Position numbers and translations under genes: made by a program. Below are positions 36,148-44,981 of a DNA stretch of 64,000 nt, in pieces. The stretch lies in assembly GCA_965221105.1 (NCBI GenBank), contig OZ244871.1:2170001-2234000 (forward strand), in the 5' to 3' direction. Every line of letters starts with the position of its first letter. Position 1 is the stretch's first letter. The notes beneath the pieces are model-generated. The model saw only the letters and a list, made by a program, of their open reading frames with translations. It ran no database searches and was not told the origin of the DNA. Origin of the DNA: GM7GCV1 sp965221105 (GTDB lineage: Bacteria; Pseudomonadota; Gammaproteobacteria; Pseudomonadales; GM7GCV1).

Positions 36148-39100
36148 TCAGCTGTCGAGTACCGGCTGCAACCAGCGTTCGGCTTCGGTGCCATCCCAGC
36201 CCTTGCGAGCTGCAATGCTGGCCACCTGATCCTGACCGATCTTGCCCACGCCAAAATAGTCTGACTCCGGGTGCGAGAAATACCAGCCACTTACTGACGC
36301 CGCAGGGGTCATCGCGAAGTTCTCGGTAAGTTCGCAACCCACCGCAGCCGGGGCATCCAGCAATTCAAACAGCGTCTGCTTTTCGGTGTGATCCGGGCAG
36401 GCGGGATAGCCCGGGGCGGGGCGGATACCCCGGTATTTTTCGCGGATCAGCTCGTCGGTACTGAAGGATTCGTCCGGATGGTATCCCCAAAATTCCTTGC
36501 GAACGCGACGATGCAGATGTTCCGCCATGGATTCGGCAAAACGGTCTGCCAGCGCCTTGACCAGAATGGCAGTGTAGTCGTCATTCCGGGATTCGTAATC
36601 GGAAGCCAATGCCTCGGCACCCTTGATGGTGACCACGAACCCTCCCAGATAATCGTCCACGCCGGATTCAACTGGTGCGATAAAGTCGGCAAGGCTTTTC
36701 AGTGGCAGACTTTTGTCCCGTTGTCTTTGCTGGCGCACATGGTGAAGTCTCGCCAGCTGACCACCCGTCTCGTCGTAGAGTTGAATATCGTCCTGATTAA
36801 CCTGGTTGGCCCGCCAGAAACCGAACACGGTCCTGGCCGAAAGCAGTCTATGGTCGAAGATCTCCCGGATCATCGCCTGGGCATCCTCATAGAGCTGGGT
36901 GGCTGCAGTGCCGATGGTTCCATCCTCCAGAATGCCGGGGAATTTGCCCGCCAGATCCCAACTGATAAAGAAAGGCGTCCAGTCGAAGGTCTCCAGCAAG
37001 GCTGCCAGCGGATAATCCGCAATAACCTGGACTCCGAGGAAGCTGGGCTTTGGTGGCTGATACTGTGTCCAGTCAAAAGCCAGCTTGCGCTGGCAGGCCT
37101 GGTCATAGGGCACAAGTGGTATTGTGCGCCGATTGGCCACACGGTTCCTGATGGTCTCGTACTCCGACTGAATGCTGGCGACAAAACCATCCCGTCGCTC
37201 CGCGCTCAGCAGGCTTGAGGCAACACCGACCGCACGCGACGCATCGGCGACGTAGACCACCTGGTTGCACCGGAACTGTGGCTCGATCTTGACTGCGGTG
37301 TGCGCCTTGGAAGTCGTGGCACCCCCGATCAGCAGTGGAACCGAGTACTCCTGCCGCTCGAGCTCCTGGGCGATCGCGACCATTTCGTCCAGCGAAGGCG
37401 TGATGAGACCACTCAGTCCGATGATGTCACAGTTGCGTTCCCGAGCCGTTGTGAGGATCCTGTCTGCGGGTACCATCACTCCCAGGTCGATCACCTCGAA
37501 GTTATTACACTGCAGAACAACACCCACAATATTCTTGCCAATATCGTGCACATCACCTTTTACTGTTGCCATCAGAATACGGCCGTTAGTCTCGCCTTCC
37601 TGCTTTTCCGCTTCGATATAGGGCTCCAGATAGGCCACCGCCTGTTTCATGACCCGGGCCGATTTGACCACCTGGGGAAGGAACATCTTCCCGTCACCGA
37701 AGAGGTCACCGACGACATTCATCCCGTCCATTAGCGGGCCTTCAATAACCTCGATAGGCTTTTCTCGGGCAGTTCTCGCCGCCTCGGTATCCTCTTCGAT
37801 GTATGTGTTGATGCCTTTGACCAACGCATGTTCAAGACGTTTTTCGACCGGCCAGTCTCTCCAGTCCAGGTTTTCTCGTACCTGCGCGCCGCTGCTCTCA
37901 CCACGATACTGTTCAGCCTGGTCCACCAACTGCTCTGTTGCGTCCGCTGAGCGGTTGAGTACCACGGCTTCGACCGCATCCCGCAGATCTGCAGGGAGAG
38001 TGTCATACACAGCTAGCTGACCGGCGTTGACAATCCCCATGTTCAGGCCAGCACCTATTGCGTGATAGAGGAATACCGAGTGAATGGCCTCCCGAACCCG
38101 GTCGTTGCCACGAAATGAGAAACTGACATTGGAAATACCCCCGGACAGACCAACATCTGGCAGATTGGTTTTCACCCACCGGCATGCCTCGATAAAATCA
38201 ACGCCGTAGTTATTGTGCTGTTCAATACCGGTTGCCACGGCAAATACGTTGGGATCGAAAATAATGTCCCTTGGATCAAAGTTGAGCGTCTCGGTCAGCA
38301 AACGGTATGCACGTGCGCAGATGTCTGTGCGTTTCTGCAGGGTGTCGGCCTGCCCGTGTTCATCAAACGCCATGACAACCACCGCAGCACCATAGCGCTG
38401 ACAGAGTCGAGCCTGGTGGAGAAAGACAGCCTCTCCCTCTTTGAGACTGATCGAATTCACGATGGGTTTGCCCTGAACGCACTTGAGCCCGGCCTCAATA
38501 ACCTCCCATTTGGATGAGTCAACCATGAAGGGTACGCGTGCAATATCCGGCTCTGAACCGATAAGATTCAGAAATCTGGGTAAGGCAGCCTGCGCGTCCA
38601 GCATGGCTTCGTCCATGTTGATGTCTATGATCTGGGCGCCGTTTTCCACCTGCTGACGAGCGACGGCGATGGCGTCCTCGTAGTTTTCTTCAAGAATCAG
38701 GTGCTTGAATCGGGCCGAACCGGTCACGTTGCACCGTTCGCCGACATTCACGAAAAGAGAGTCATCATTAATGTTCAAAGGCTCCAGCCCGGCCAGCCTG
38801 CAGGTGTGGCTGGAGCGGGTAGTGACAGCGCGCGGCGGTACGTCGCCAAGTTTTGCCACAAGGACTTCAATGTGCTCGGGGGTCGTGCCGCAACAGCCAC
38901 CAACCAGATTGACACAGCCACTGCCGGCAAATTCACCAAGTATCTCAGCCATTTCTTCGGGTGACTGGTCGTACTCGCCAAACTCATTGGGCAGGCCCGC
39001 ATTGGGATGTGCGCTGACGTAGGTGTCCGCCACCCGGGAGAGTTCTTCCACGTAGGGGCGCAATTCGCGTGCGCCAAGCGCGCAGTTCAGGCCGATCAGC

Positions 39101-39846
39101 AGGGGCTGTGCGTGGCGCAGACTGTTCCAGAAGGCTTCGGTTGTCTGACCGGAGAGTGTTCTCCCGGATGCATCGGTAATGGTTCCTGAGATCATCAATG
39201 GCAGACGAAAGCCCAGTTCGCCGAACAGGCTTTCACAGGCAAACACTGCGGCCTTGGCATTCAGCGTATCAAATACGGTTTCAATCAGGAGCAGGTCGGA
39301 ACCTCCGACCATGAGGCCGCGGGCTGCGGTCATGTAGTTTTCGACCAACTCGTCGAAGGTGATGTTGCGTGCGCCAGGATCATTGACGTCGGGCGATAGT
39401 GAGGCGGTCCGACTGGTTGGGCCCAGAACGCCGGCAACAAACCGCGGTTTGTCCGCATGATTGGCGGTGTATTTGTCTGCGGACTCCCTGGCAAGGCGCG
39501 CTGCGGCTTCGTTGAGTTCCGGAACCAGATCCTTCAGTCCATAGTCCGCCTGGGAAACTGCGGTGGAATTGAAAGAATTGGTTGCGATAATATCTGCGCC
39601 GGCTTCCAGATAGGCACGGTGAATTCCCTGAATCACATCAGGTCGGGTGAGCACCAGAAGATCATTGTTTCCCTTTAGATCGCTCGGATGGTCGGCAAAC
39701 CGCTGTCCCCGGAAATCATCCTCGCTGAGATTCTGTCTCTGGATCATGGTGCCCATGGCTCCGTCCAGAAACAGGATGCGCTCATAGAGAGCGTCTTTCA
39801 GTGTCTGGAGACTGCATACCCTGTCTGTGCCTGAACTGGTGCTCAT
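36148..39846 (-). CDS. metH: Cobalamin-dependent methionine synthase
   Basis: Transfers a methyl group from 5-methyltetrahydrofolate to homocysteine through methylcobalamin. The 1232 residues hold all four modules. The homocysteine domain starts ILFLDGAMGTMIQRQNL and has the zinc Cys pair GGCCGTTPEHI (about 320). The pterin domain (about 360-640) contains NVGERCNVTGS. The B12 domain has DVHDIGKNIVGVVL with the cobalt-ligating His (about 770). The C-terminal reactivation domain binds AdoMet (RPAPGYPACPDH near 1150). The start gives the same length as E. coli MetH. There is no usual ribosome site: the bases before the ATG form a 26-base palindrome, likely an operator. No cobalamin riboswitch was seen. 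Confidence 0.96.
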   Translation of the reverse strand: MSTSSGTDRVCSLQTLKDALYERILFLDGAMGTMIQRQNLSEDDFRGQRFADHPSDLKGNNDLLVLTRPDVIQGIHRAYLEAGADIIATNSFNSTAVSQADYGLKDLVPELNEAAARLARESADKYTANHADKPRFVAGVLGPTSRTASLSPDVNDPGARNITFDELVENYMTAARGLMVGGSDLLLIETVFDTLNAKAAVFACESLFGELGFRLPLMISGTITDASGRTLSGQTTEAFWNSLRHAQPLLIGLNCALGARELRPYVEELSRVADTYVSAHPNAGLPNEFGEYDQSPEEMAEILGEFAGSGCVNLVGGCCGTTPEHIEVLVAKLGDVPPRAVTTRSSHTCRLAGLEPLNINDDSLFVNVGERCNVTGSARFKHLILEENYEDAIAVARQQVENGAQIIDINMDEAMLDAQAALPRFLNLIGSEPDIARVPFMVDSSKWEVIEAGLKCVQGKPIVNSISLKEGEAVFLHQARLCQRYGAAVVVMAFDEHGQADTLQKRTDICARAYRLLTETLNFDPRDIIFDPNVFAVATGIEQHNNYGVDFIEACRWVKTNLPDVGLSGGISNVSFSFRGNDRVREAIHSVFLYHAIGAGLNMGIVNAGQLAVYDTLPADLRDAVEAVVLNRSADATEQLVDQAEQYRGESSGAQVRENLDWRDWPVEKRLEHALVKGINTYIEEDTEAARTAREKPIEVIEGPLMDGMNVVGDLFGDGKMFLPQVVKSARVMKQAVAYLEPYIEAEKQEGETNGRILMATVKGDVHDIGKNIVGVVLQCNNFEVIDLGVMVPADRILTTARERNCDIIGLSGLITPSLDEMVAIAQELERQEYSVPLLIGGATTSKAHTAVKIEPQFRCNQVVYVADASRAVGVASSLLSAERRDGFVASIQSEYETIRNRVANRRTIPLVPYDQACQRKLAFDWTQYQPPKPSFLGVQVIADYPLAALLETFDWTPFFISWDLAGKFPGILEDGTIGTAATQLYEDAQAMIREIFDHRLLSARTVFGFWRANQVNQDDIQLYDETGGQLARLHHVRQQRQRDKSLPLKSLADFIAPVESGVDDYLGGFVVTIKGAEALASDYESRNDDYTAILVKALADRFAESMAEHLHRRVRKEFWGYHPDESFSTDELIREKYRGIRPAPGYPACPDHTEKQTLFELLDAPAAVGCELTENFAMTPAASVSGWYFSHPESDYFGVGKIGQDQVASIAARKGWDGTEAERWLQPVLDS

Positions 39847-39847
39847 A

Positions 39848-39873
39848 ACTATATCAAAATATTTTTATATAGT
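39848..39873. promoter_or_regulatory. 26-base palindrome immediately before metH
   Basis: The palindrome has a single mismatched pair. Its core is AAAATATTTT, with outer arms ACTATAT and ATATAGT. It ends one base from the metH ATG. Palindromes of this AT-rich kind are bound by methionine-pathway repressors such as the ArsR-family SahR/SamR group; assignment to that group is inference. It might also fold in the mRNA and mask the start. Confidence 0.7.
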
Positions 39874-40340
39874 TTTAGGGCGCGCATTTTAGCAGAAGAT
39901 GTCACATGGGGGGTAAAAACCTGGAGTTGGAATCCAGACCACACAGTGACTGCCTATTCAGGGCAGCATGAACCACCGCAGAACCTGCCAGCATCCCCGC
40001 ACTATTGCTGTGCTGGAGCAAAAAGGGAACACGGGTACATCGAATACTGCCAACTGGCTGTGCACATGACCGGATCTGACGCAATCGTTCTGGCTGGCAG
40101 ATTGGAGCGGCGGTGGAGGTGGCTCCTACAGTCAGGCCCAGGTGATGCCGAGCGTCAACTCATCGATTTCATCCACTGCTTTGATCATCTCATCGGGGGG
40201 CAGCCGGTGTCATCCATATCCACCGCCTGACCGATCTCTGACTCATCTGAAAGATCCGGAACGGCACGTGTGTCTGTCACCGCGTGTTAGCTCCATCCGG
40301 TGGCAGGAAGAGAAGGATCGATACTCCGGCGCACAGCGCA
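39874..40340. other. Gene-free stretch between metH and hicAB
   Basis: No credible gene or RNA was found. The first bases should contain the metH promoter, reading leftward. The rest looks like degraded sequence. Confidence 0.4.
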
Positions 40341-40341
40341 C

Positions 40342-40366
40342 AAAAAAGCCACCCCGAAGGGTGGCT
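40342..40366 (-). terminator. Intrinsic terminator of hicAB
   Basis: AGCCACCC, a four-base loop and GGGTGGCT form a perfect 8-pair stem, followed on the minus strand by six T. It lies 15 bases beyond the hicB stop. Confidence 0.88.
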
Positions 40367-40380
40367 GTGTATTGAGACTG

Positions 40381-40617
40381 CTATACATTTAATTCGAAAT
40401 TGATTTCATCAGCCGTCAACCGCCGACCTTTAGGTTCAGGAATCGGGTCTCCATCTTCCCGTGACACATCGAGCCATAACTCCATGGCCTCAGACACACT
40501 GGCTAAGGCCTCCTGCGGGGTATCACCATGGGCCATACACCACCGCAGTTCCGGAACGTCAGCGATAAAGACCTGATCCTCATCGCTCCAGTAAATGGTA
40601 ATTTCGTATTTGAGCAT
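40381..40617 (-). CDS. hicB: HicB-family antitoxin
   Basis: A 78-residue antitoxin with the partly degraded RNase H fold of HicB: MLKYEITIYWSDEDQVFIAD, VPELRWCMAHGDTPQEALAS, VSEAMELWLDVSREDGDPIP. It neutralises HicA by covering its active site. I choose the ATG at 40617; the upstream in-frame extension lies inside hicA. No separate DNA-binding domain is visible, so repression would need the complex. The toxin-first order and small spacing are typical. Confidence 0.88.
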   Translation of the reverse strand: MLKYEITIYWSDEDQVFIADVPELRWCMAHGDTPQEALASVSEAMELWLDVSREDGDPIPEPKGRRLTADEINFELNV

Positions 40618-40619
40618 GA

Positions 40620-40871
40620 TCACTGATCTCCCAGTTTGTGTTGTTGGACAGTTTTCCGAACCTGCTGAACCTGGTACGACTTGACTTTTCCGCCCTGATT
40701 CTGCAGGTTGATTCTTTGGTCGATGCCTTCCTTCTTGTAAATGTGGTGACTGCCCTGGATCCTGAGTTCGAAACCCAGTCGTTCCAGGAGTCTGCACATG
40801 TCGTTGAAGGCTCTATTCGCATCAGATCTGCCGCTCAGGATGCGCTCCATGAGCTTATCACGTTTTCCCAT
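40620..40871 (-). CDS. hicA: HicA-family mRNA interferase toxin
   Basis: An 83-residue toxin of the dsRBD-like HicA fold. RLLERLGFELRIQGSHHIYK contains the catalytic His in GSHHIY, followed by NLQNQGGKVKSYQVQQVRKT. It cleaves mRNA independently of ribosomes in known systems. The N-terminus is longer than the shortest HicA proteins by about 20 residues. The ATG at 40871 is preceded by GGAGAC; the frame stays open further upstream through a duplicated leader, which I treat as noncoding. Confidence 0.88.
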   Translation of the reverse strand: MGKRDKLMERILSGRSDANRAFNDMCRLLERLGFELRIQGSHHIYKKEGIDQRINLQNQGGKVKSYQVQQVRKTVQQHKLGDQ

Positions 40872-40890
40872 GATGTATGTCTCCAAAAAA

Positions 40891-40944
40891 AGCCGGAGAC
40901 AGAACACCCCCGAGGGGATGCATATCCCCAGCGGGTGAGATAGA
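40891..40944. repeat. Duplicated hicA leader, copy 1
   Basis: AGCCGGAGAC...GGGGATGCATATCCCC...AGCGGGT matches 41073-41124 closely. It contains a palindromic GGGGAT/ATCCCC stem and lies just upstream of hicA. Confidence 0.7.
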
Positions 40945-41072
40945 TGTGTACACAGCCGCCCCGAAGGGTGGCGGTGCTCCACGTGATAGATCACATGCAC
41001 ACAGGTGCGCATGTGGGTCGGGTACTACAGATAGACAGAAGCACTCATGGTGTATCTCCTTGAAATGAACAA

Positions 41073-41124
41073 AGCCGGAGACACAGAACCCCAAGGGGAT
41101 GCGTATCCCCAGCGGGTTAGACAA
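41073..41124. repeat. Duplicated hicA leader, copy 2
   Basis: Second copy of 40891-40944. On the minus strand it is followed by AAGGAG and an ATG opening a minicistron of seven codons (MSASVYL, about 41048-41025), at the place where hicA stands after copy 1. 41125-41400 holds no gene; a short GCACT repeat occurs near 41288-41306. Confidence 0.65.
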
Positions 41125-41421
41125 AAGTTGTAACAAGACACCAGGCCAGAGGCCTCGCTGAGTTTCGGGTGTCGCGCAACATGGCGTCAGCCATGGCTTG
41201 GTCAGCTTTCAAAGGCTCAACTCAGACTGGAGTTGACACAGTAGAGCGAGGCCATTGTCCGTCCGGCGGAGCGGGCTGTCAAACACTAGCACTGCACTGC
41301 ACTGCACAAGCACAAGGCCCACTCTTCAGACTGATTTCATATTGGATAATGCGAGTGGAGCGCAGTGGAGTGGTTGACCTGTACGCCTTTCTGATGTAGC
41401 ATTTTGGTAAGGAGGTCTGTC

Positions 41422-41667
41422 ATGTTGATCACAATTACATCCAAACGCCAGGTAACCTTTCCCGCCGCAGTGCTGAACGAAATGGGCGTGGGACCGGGCG
41501 ATCGTCTCGAATTGACCAAAGCCCAGGGCGGATACATCCTGACACCCAGGCGGATCGACCTCTCCAAGCTGGGCGGGTTGCGGAACACGATCACTCCCGA
41601 AACGCCCGACTTCAACATTCGTGAATTCAGGGACAGGGGATATGGCCCATCGGCGTATCGGGATTGA
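41422..41667 (+). CDS. AbrB/SpoVT-family antitoxin
   Basis: An 81-residue antitoxin with the swapped-hairpin AbrB DNA-binding domain at its N-terminus: MLITITSKRQVTFPAAVLNE, then MGVGPGDRLELTKAQGGYIL. The C-terminal part (RNTITPETPDFNIREFRDRG) binds the PIN toxin encoded next. The ATG at 41422 follows AAGGAGG at good spacing; codons before it are not conserved. The gene overlaps the toxin by 26 bases. Confidence 0.85.
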   Translation: MLITITSKRQVTFPAAVLNEMGVGPGDRLELTKAQGGYILTPRRIDLSKLGGLRNTITPETPDFNIREFRDRGYGPSAYRD

Positions 41668-42052
41668 TACGTCGGTACTGGTGCGATTGGTAACCGGTCT
41701 GCCCCCAGAGGAGTATGCCTTCTGCGTGGAGCGGCTGACGGCGTTGACTGAAAGCGGTGTGGAGGTGTTCGCTTCCAATCAGGTCGTGGGAGAGGCCTAT
41801 GTCGCTGTCCAACATCATTACGGCACGACCAAGGAAAATGCTCAATCCGCTCTGCAGGCCGCACTGAGCAGTGGCTTGGTAGCGCCCCTGAACGGCTCGG
41901 CCGTGCTTGAGGCGCTCGCTGCTGCCAGTGCGCCAAGTGTGTTCGACCGCCTGATCGTCGACGACTACGCACGCACTGGATTGACCACCCTCACGCTTGA
42001 TCGGAAAATGTCCTCCCTGCCTGGCGCACAACTCATTTCAGAAATGCCCTGA
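41642..42052 (+). CDS. vapC: PIN-domain (VapC-type) toxin
   Basis: A 136-residue PIN ribonuclease. Acidic metal ligands: Asp in RIGIDTSVLVRLVTG, Glu in NQVVGEAYVAVQHHY, and Asp residues in SVFDRLIVDDYARTG and TLTLDRKM. Relatives cut tRNA or rRNA. The gene starts inside the AbrB-type antitoxin gene (ATG 41642), so translation is probably coupled. All motifs look intact, so this pair is probably functional. Confidence 0.88.
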   Translation: MAHRRIGIDTSVLVRLVTGLPPEEYAFCVERLTALTESGVEVFASNQVVGEAYVAVQHHYGTTKENAQSALQAALSSGLVAPLNGSAVLEALAAASAPSVFDRLIVDDYARTGLTTLTLDRKMSSLPGAQLISEMP

Positions 42053-42162
42053 TACAGAAAACCCACCCGCACGAAATAAATTGCCAGCCAGCCTGTTCTC
42101 ATTGAGGGAGCAGGTATGCGACCAAGTAGGCGCAGAGCATCCACAGTTTGGAGGATAGATCA

Positions 42163-42441
42163 ATGCCAATGGTGAAAAAAAGCATCTCCGTGACTGACTG
42201 ACAAGACGGCTGGATCAAAGCCCAAATAAAAACCGGGCGATATGGCAACGAAAGCGAGGTTATCCGCGATCTGATCCGTGAGAGACACACGCGGGAAACC
42301 GAAACTCCGGAAGAAATCGAAGCGATCAAAGCAGCCTTGATTGAGGCAGAGAAGAGCGTCGCGGAGCACGGATACAGCGCCAGATCGGTCGACGAAATAT
42401 GGGAAGAAGCGAGGGCACGGCACAGGGCATCGCATACCTGA
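42163..42441 (+). pseudogene. ParD-like antitoxin with an internal stop
   Basis: A 93-codon frame reads MPMVKKSISVTD, a TGA at codon 13 (42199-42201), then QDGWIKAQIKTGRYGNESEV and IRDLIRERHTRETETPEEIE, a normal ParD ribbon-helix-helix and tail. The TGA falls where relatives have a Gln or similar residue. No good restart follows, so the antitoxin is probably not made. Confidence 0.82.
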
Positions 42442-42637
42442 TTATAAGCTCGCGCCAGAAGCAGAACAGGACATGCTCGAAATAGCGCTGTATGGGCTCA
42501 TCAATCGGTCAGGTTATCCACGGAGCGTCTATCGCTCGCACTCGATCTACTGCCGTATAGAAGGCACCGGGGTAGCGATCATGCGTGTTCTCGGCCGCCA
42601 AGAGCCGCACAAGGCCGTGATTGGGGCATGGGAATGA
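42434..42637 (+). pseudogene. ParE-like toxin, start lost and centre deleted
   Basis: The expected ATG before PDYKLAPEAEQDMLEIALYG is ATA. After that the frame jumps to the C-terminal strands YRSHSIYCRIEGTGVAIMRV and LGRQEP, so about 30 central residues are missing. Loss of both antitoxin and toxin fits decay of an addiction module. 42638-42994 holds no other gene. Confidence 0.8.
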
Positions 42638-42994
42638 GAGTATCCGGGTCAGCAGCCTCAAGACGGTGATGAGTGGACCTGCAGGTCTTGCCTGCTCCGC
42701 AGACAGGCTCGATGACTGGGGAAATCTCACCCCGCCTCACCCGGTTTAACCAGGCTTGCCAGTCCGAAGGGTCTGTACAGATGCTGTTGGCCTGGTGGGA
42801 CGCTGTGTCGCCCTACCATAGGGTACCGGGGGTGACCAGGTCCCCATGGGCTTCGTGCGAAAGACGCCCTTCACAAGATTCCCGGATCGGTATGGTGTCG
42901 GTGTCTCTGACATGGGAAGAGTATACCTGATCGGGGTGCGCTGCCACAGATCCTGTGTACAGGCTATCGCCATTTTTCATGTATAATTAGCGGT

Positions 42995-44176
42995 ATGCTG
43001 TCCACCTATACACGTATCAACAGACTGCCGCAGCACAGTTTCTTCCTGCTCGGTATGAGAGGCGTCGGCAAGAGCACCTGGGTCCGCACTGTCCTGCCCA
43101 ATGCCCTGCACATCGATTTGCTGGACGAGCGCCTGTACCAGGATCTGTTGGCCGACCCTTCGTTGTTCGCGCAATCCATCGAGCATCTGGCTCCGAACGA
43201 CTGGGTGATCGTCGACGAAATTCAGCGGCTCCCGATGCTGCTCAACGAAGTACATCGCTCTATCGAATCGCGTCGCTTGCGCTTCGCCTTGCTCGGGTCG
43301 AGCGCCCGCAAGCTGAAAGCCGCAGGGGTCAACCTGTTGGCCGGCCGGGCGCTCAACAAGACCATGTTTCCGCTGACCGCCGCCGAACTGGGCCCGGATT
43401 TCGATCTTGACCGGATACTCCGTTATGGTGCTCTGCCTCTGGTGTGGTGTCACCCGGAGCCGCACGCCGTGCTGGAAAGCTATGCGCACCTGTACCTGCG
43501 CGAGGAAATACGCGCGGAAGCCCTGGTACGCAATCTGCCCGGCTTTGTCCGCTTCCTGCCGATCGCGGCGCTCTTCAACGGTCAGGTACTCAACGTTGCC
43601 GGTATTGCGCGCGACGCGGGAGTAGCCCGCGGCACCGTGCGTGGCTACCTGGACATCCTGGAAGACACGCTGCTCGTTCACCGCCTGCCCGCCTTCGAGA
43701 CCCGAACTCGTGTGCGCGAGCGCAAGCTGCCGAAACTCTACTGGATCGACCCCGGAGTCGTCCGCGCCCTGAAGGGACAGCTCGGCGACCTGACCGCCGA
43801 AGAGCGCGGCCCGCTGCTGGAAAGCTGGGTGCTGACCACCCTGCGCGCACATGCAGGCGCCTGGACCGAAGCATCAGGCGCGGCGCAGCCTCTGTACGAC
43901 GAGATCGCATACTGGTCCCCCCACCAATCAGGCGTGGAGGTGGATTTCCTGCTGCGGAGGGGAGACGAGCTGCTGGCACTGGAAGTGAAGGCCATCGACC
44001 GATATCACACCGCGCTGTTGAAAGGGCTGCGGGCACTCGCGCCCCTATCCGGGCTGACCCGCCGTATTCTGGTATACACAGGCAGAAGACCGTTCCGGTC
44101 GGCGGACGGCATCGACATCCTGCCGGTGGCTCAATTCGCGGAGCAAGCAGCACAGGGTGACTTGTGGACAGGGTAA
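42995..44176 (+). CDS. AAA_14/DUF4143 ATP-binding protein
   Basis: A 393-residue protein. The N-terminal AAA domain has Walker A LLGMRGVGKSTWVRT (about 18-32) and Walker B DWVIVDEIQRLPML (about 70-83), with a sensor block FALLGSSARKLK. The C-terminal DUF4143 part (about 190-370) includes a helix-turn-helix-like stretch (NVAGIARDAGVARGTVRGYL) and the nuclease-like end VEVDFLLRRGDELLALEVKA, which resembles a PD-(D/E)XK core. The family is common near mobile DNA, but its biological role is unclear. It is more GC-rich than its neighbours and stands alone. Confidence 0.85.
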   Translation: MLSTYTRINRLPQHSFFLLGMRGVGKSTWVRTVLPNALHIDLLDERLYQDLLADPSLFAQSIEHLAPNDWVIVDEIQRLPMLLNEVHRSIESRRLRFALLGSSARKLKAAGVNLLAGRALNKTMFPLTAAELGPDFDLDRILRYGALPLVWCHPEPHAVLESYAHLYLREEIRAEALVRNLPGFVRFLPIAALFNGQVLNVAGIARDAGVARGTVRGYLDILEDTLLVHRLPAFETRTRVRERKLPKLYWIDPGVVRALKGQLGDLTAEERGPLLESWVLTTLRAHAGAWTEASGAAQPLYDEIAYWSPHQSGVEVDFLLRRGDELLALEVKAIDRYHTALLKGLRALAPLSGLTRRILVYTGRRPFRSADGIDILPVAQFAEQAAQGDLWTG

Positions 44177-44268
44177 TGGTTTCGGTGTGTCAGACAGGGG
44201 AGGGTGTATATTGATATGCGCCTTCATACTGTTCGTGCGACGAAAGAGCATGTGAAAGATCCACCAAG

Positions 44269-44607
44269 TCAACTTGTGGATATTCTCTCCCCAGGGGAAT
44301 GCGTGTCACTACTGTGTTCTGCATCCGGTGCAGCACGTGGTTGGATATGATGCCCCGGCCTGTGGGCAGACAGATCCTGTGTCGACTGAAGGTTCAGCCA
44401 AAACTCTGGAGAAGTGTGTAATGCCTCCGAAAGCAGCCAGACTGTACCAGGAGTCATGCCCCGCGTGCCGCGCACAATCTCATTGATGCGCTGGACAGGG
44501 ATGCCCAGGTGGTTGGTCGGGCCCTTTGGGGTTATTTCAAGGGGCTCAAGAAACTCTTTGAGCAGAATGACACCAGGGTGTGCAGCAGTTCTCTCTGAAG
44601 GAATCAT
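44269..44607 (-). CDS. higA: HigA-family antitoxin with an altered C-terminus
   Basis: A 112-residue XRE-type antitoxin. It begins MIPSERTAAHPGVILLKEFL and continues LGIPVQRINEIVRGTRGMTP and TSPEFWLNLQSTQDL, the normal HigA pattern. Two weak points: helix 2 of the DNA-binding fold is shortened at ITPKGPTNHLG, and everything after residue 79 is unrelated and Pro/His-rich, which suggests a frameshift. Its ATG overlaps the stop of a HigB remnant. It may still bind DNA but probably lacks an active partner. Confidence 0.7.
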   Translation of the reverse strand: MIPSERTAAHPGVILLKEFLEPLEITPKGPTNHLGIPVQRINEIVRGTRGMTPGTVWLLSEALHTSPEFWLNLQSTQDLSAHRPGHHIQPRAAPDAEHSSDTHSPGERISTS

Positions 44608-44690
44608 AGGCCACCCTGTTGTGAGTGATAGTCCACAATGTGAACGTCATGAGCCGCATTGCCCCCCAGCGCACATGACGGCGTGCCGTC
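44604..44690 (-). pseudogene. HigB toxin, C-terminal remnant
   Basis: Read leftward, the frame ends CALGGNAAHDVHIVDYHSQQ then a stop that overlaps the higA ATG. GG-A-DV-IVDYH is the C-terminal strand of HigB toxins. Upstream of it the sequence (to about 44786) no longer resembles HigB. Confidence 0.6.
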
Positions 44691-44786
44691 AGCCGACGAC
44701 GATCCAGACCGGTCTGTGCAGGGGGTGCGAGTAACAGCGAGCGAGAGTTCTCGATGTCGTGTGGCAGGGCGGTCCGTCCACTTACT

Positions 44787-44981
44787 TCATTGTGGTGATG
44801 TAGAGTGTATCTGTGCAATCTCAACATAGGTATCAAGCCGCGTTTCCAGCTTTAACACGCGGTCCCCGAGACCATCGACCTTATCGCTCAATCTCGTTTG
44901 GCTCTCACTTAGCCGCTCTACGGTTGCACTCAACTGCAAACTATCTTTCAGCAACCTGGCCAGCTCACCTGTTAGTCCCAT
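44787..44981 (-). CDS. Small coiled-coil protein behind the MazE-like gene
   Basis: A 64-residue protein that is almost entirely one coiled coil (LSATVERLSESQTRLSDKVD, then GLGDRVLKLETRLDTYVEIA). It starts ten bases inside the preceding MazE-like gene and is presumably co-translated with it. It is not a known toxin family. It may tether or oligomerise its partner; this is a guess. Confidence 0.5.
   Translation of the reverse strand: MGLTGELARLLKDSLQLSATVERLSESQTRLSDKVDGLGDRVLKLETRLDTYVEIAQIHSTSPQ

Noticed and set aside
39874..40340. Cobalamin riboswitch before metH
   Set aside because: No B12-box-like sequence was seen upstream, and the palindrome reaches to the start codon.
40886..41130. 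Possible CRISPR array in the repeated leader of hicA
   Set aside because: Only two copies, about 180 bases apart, with no regular spacers and no cas genes.
43444..44160. Long alternative frames within the DUF4143 gene
   Set aside because: High GC at third positions opens several frames. Only the DUF4143 frame has conserved motifs.
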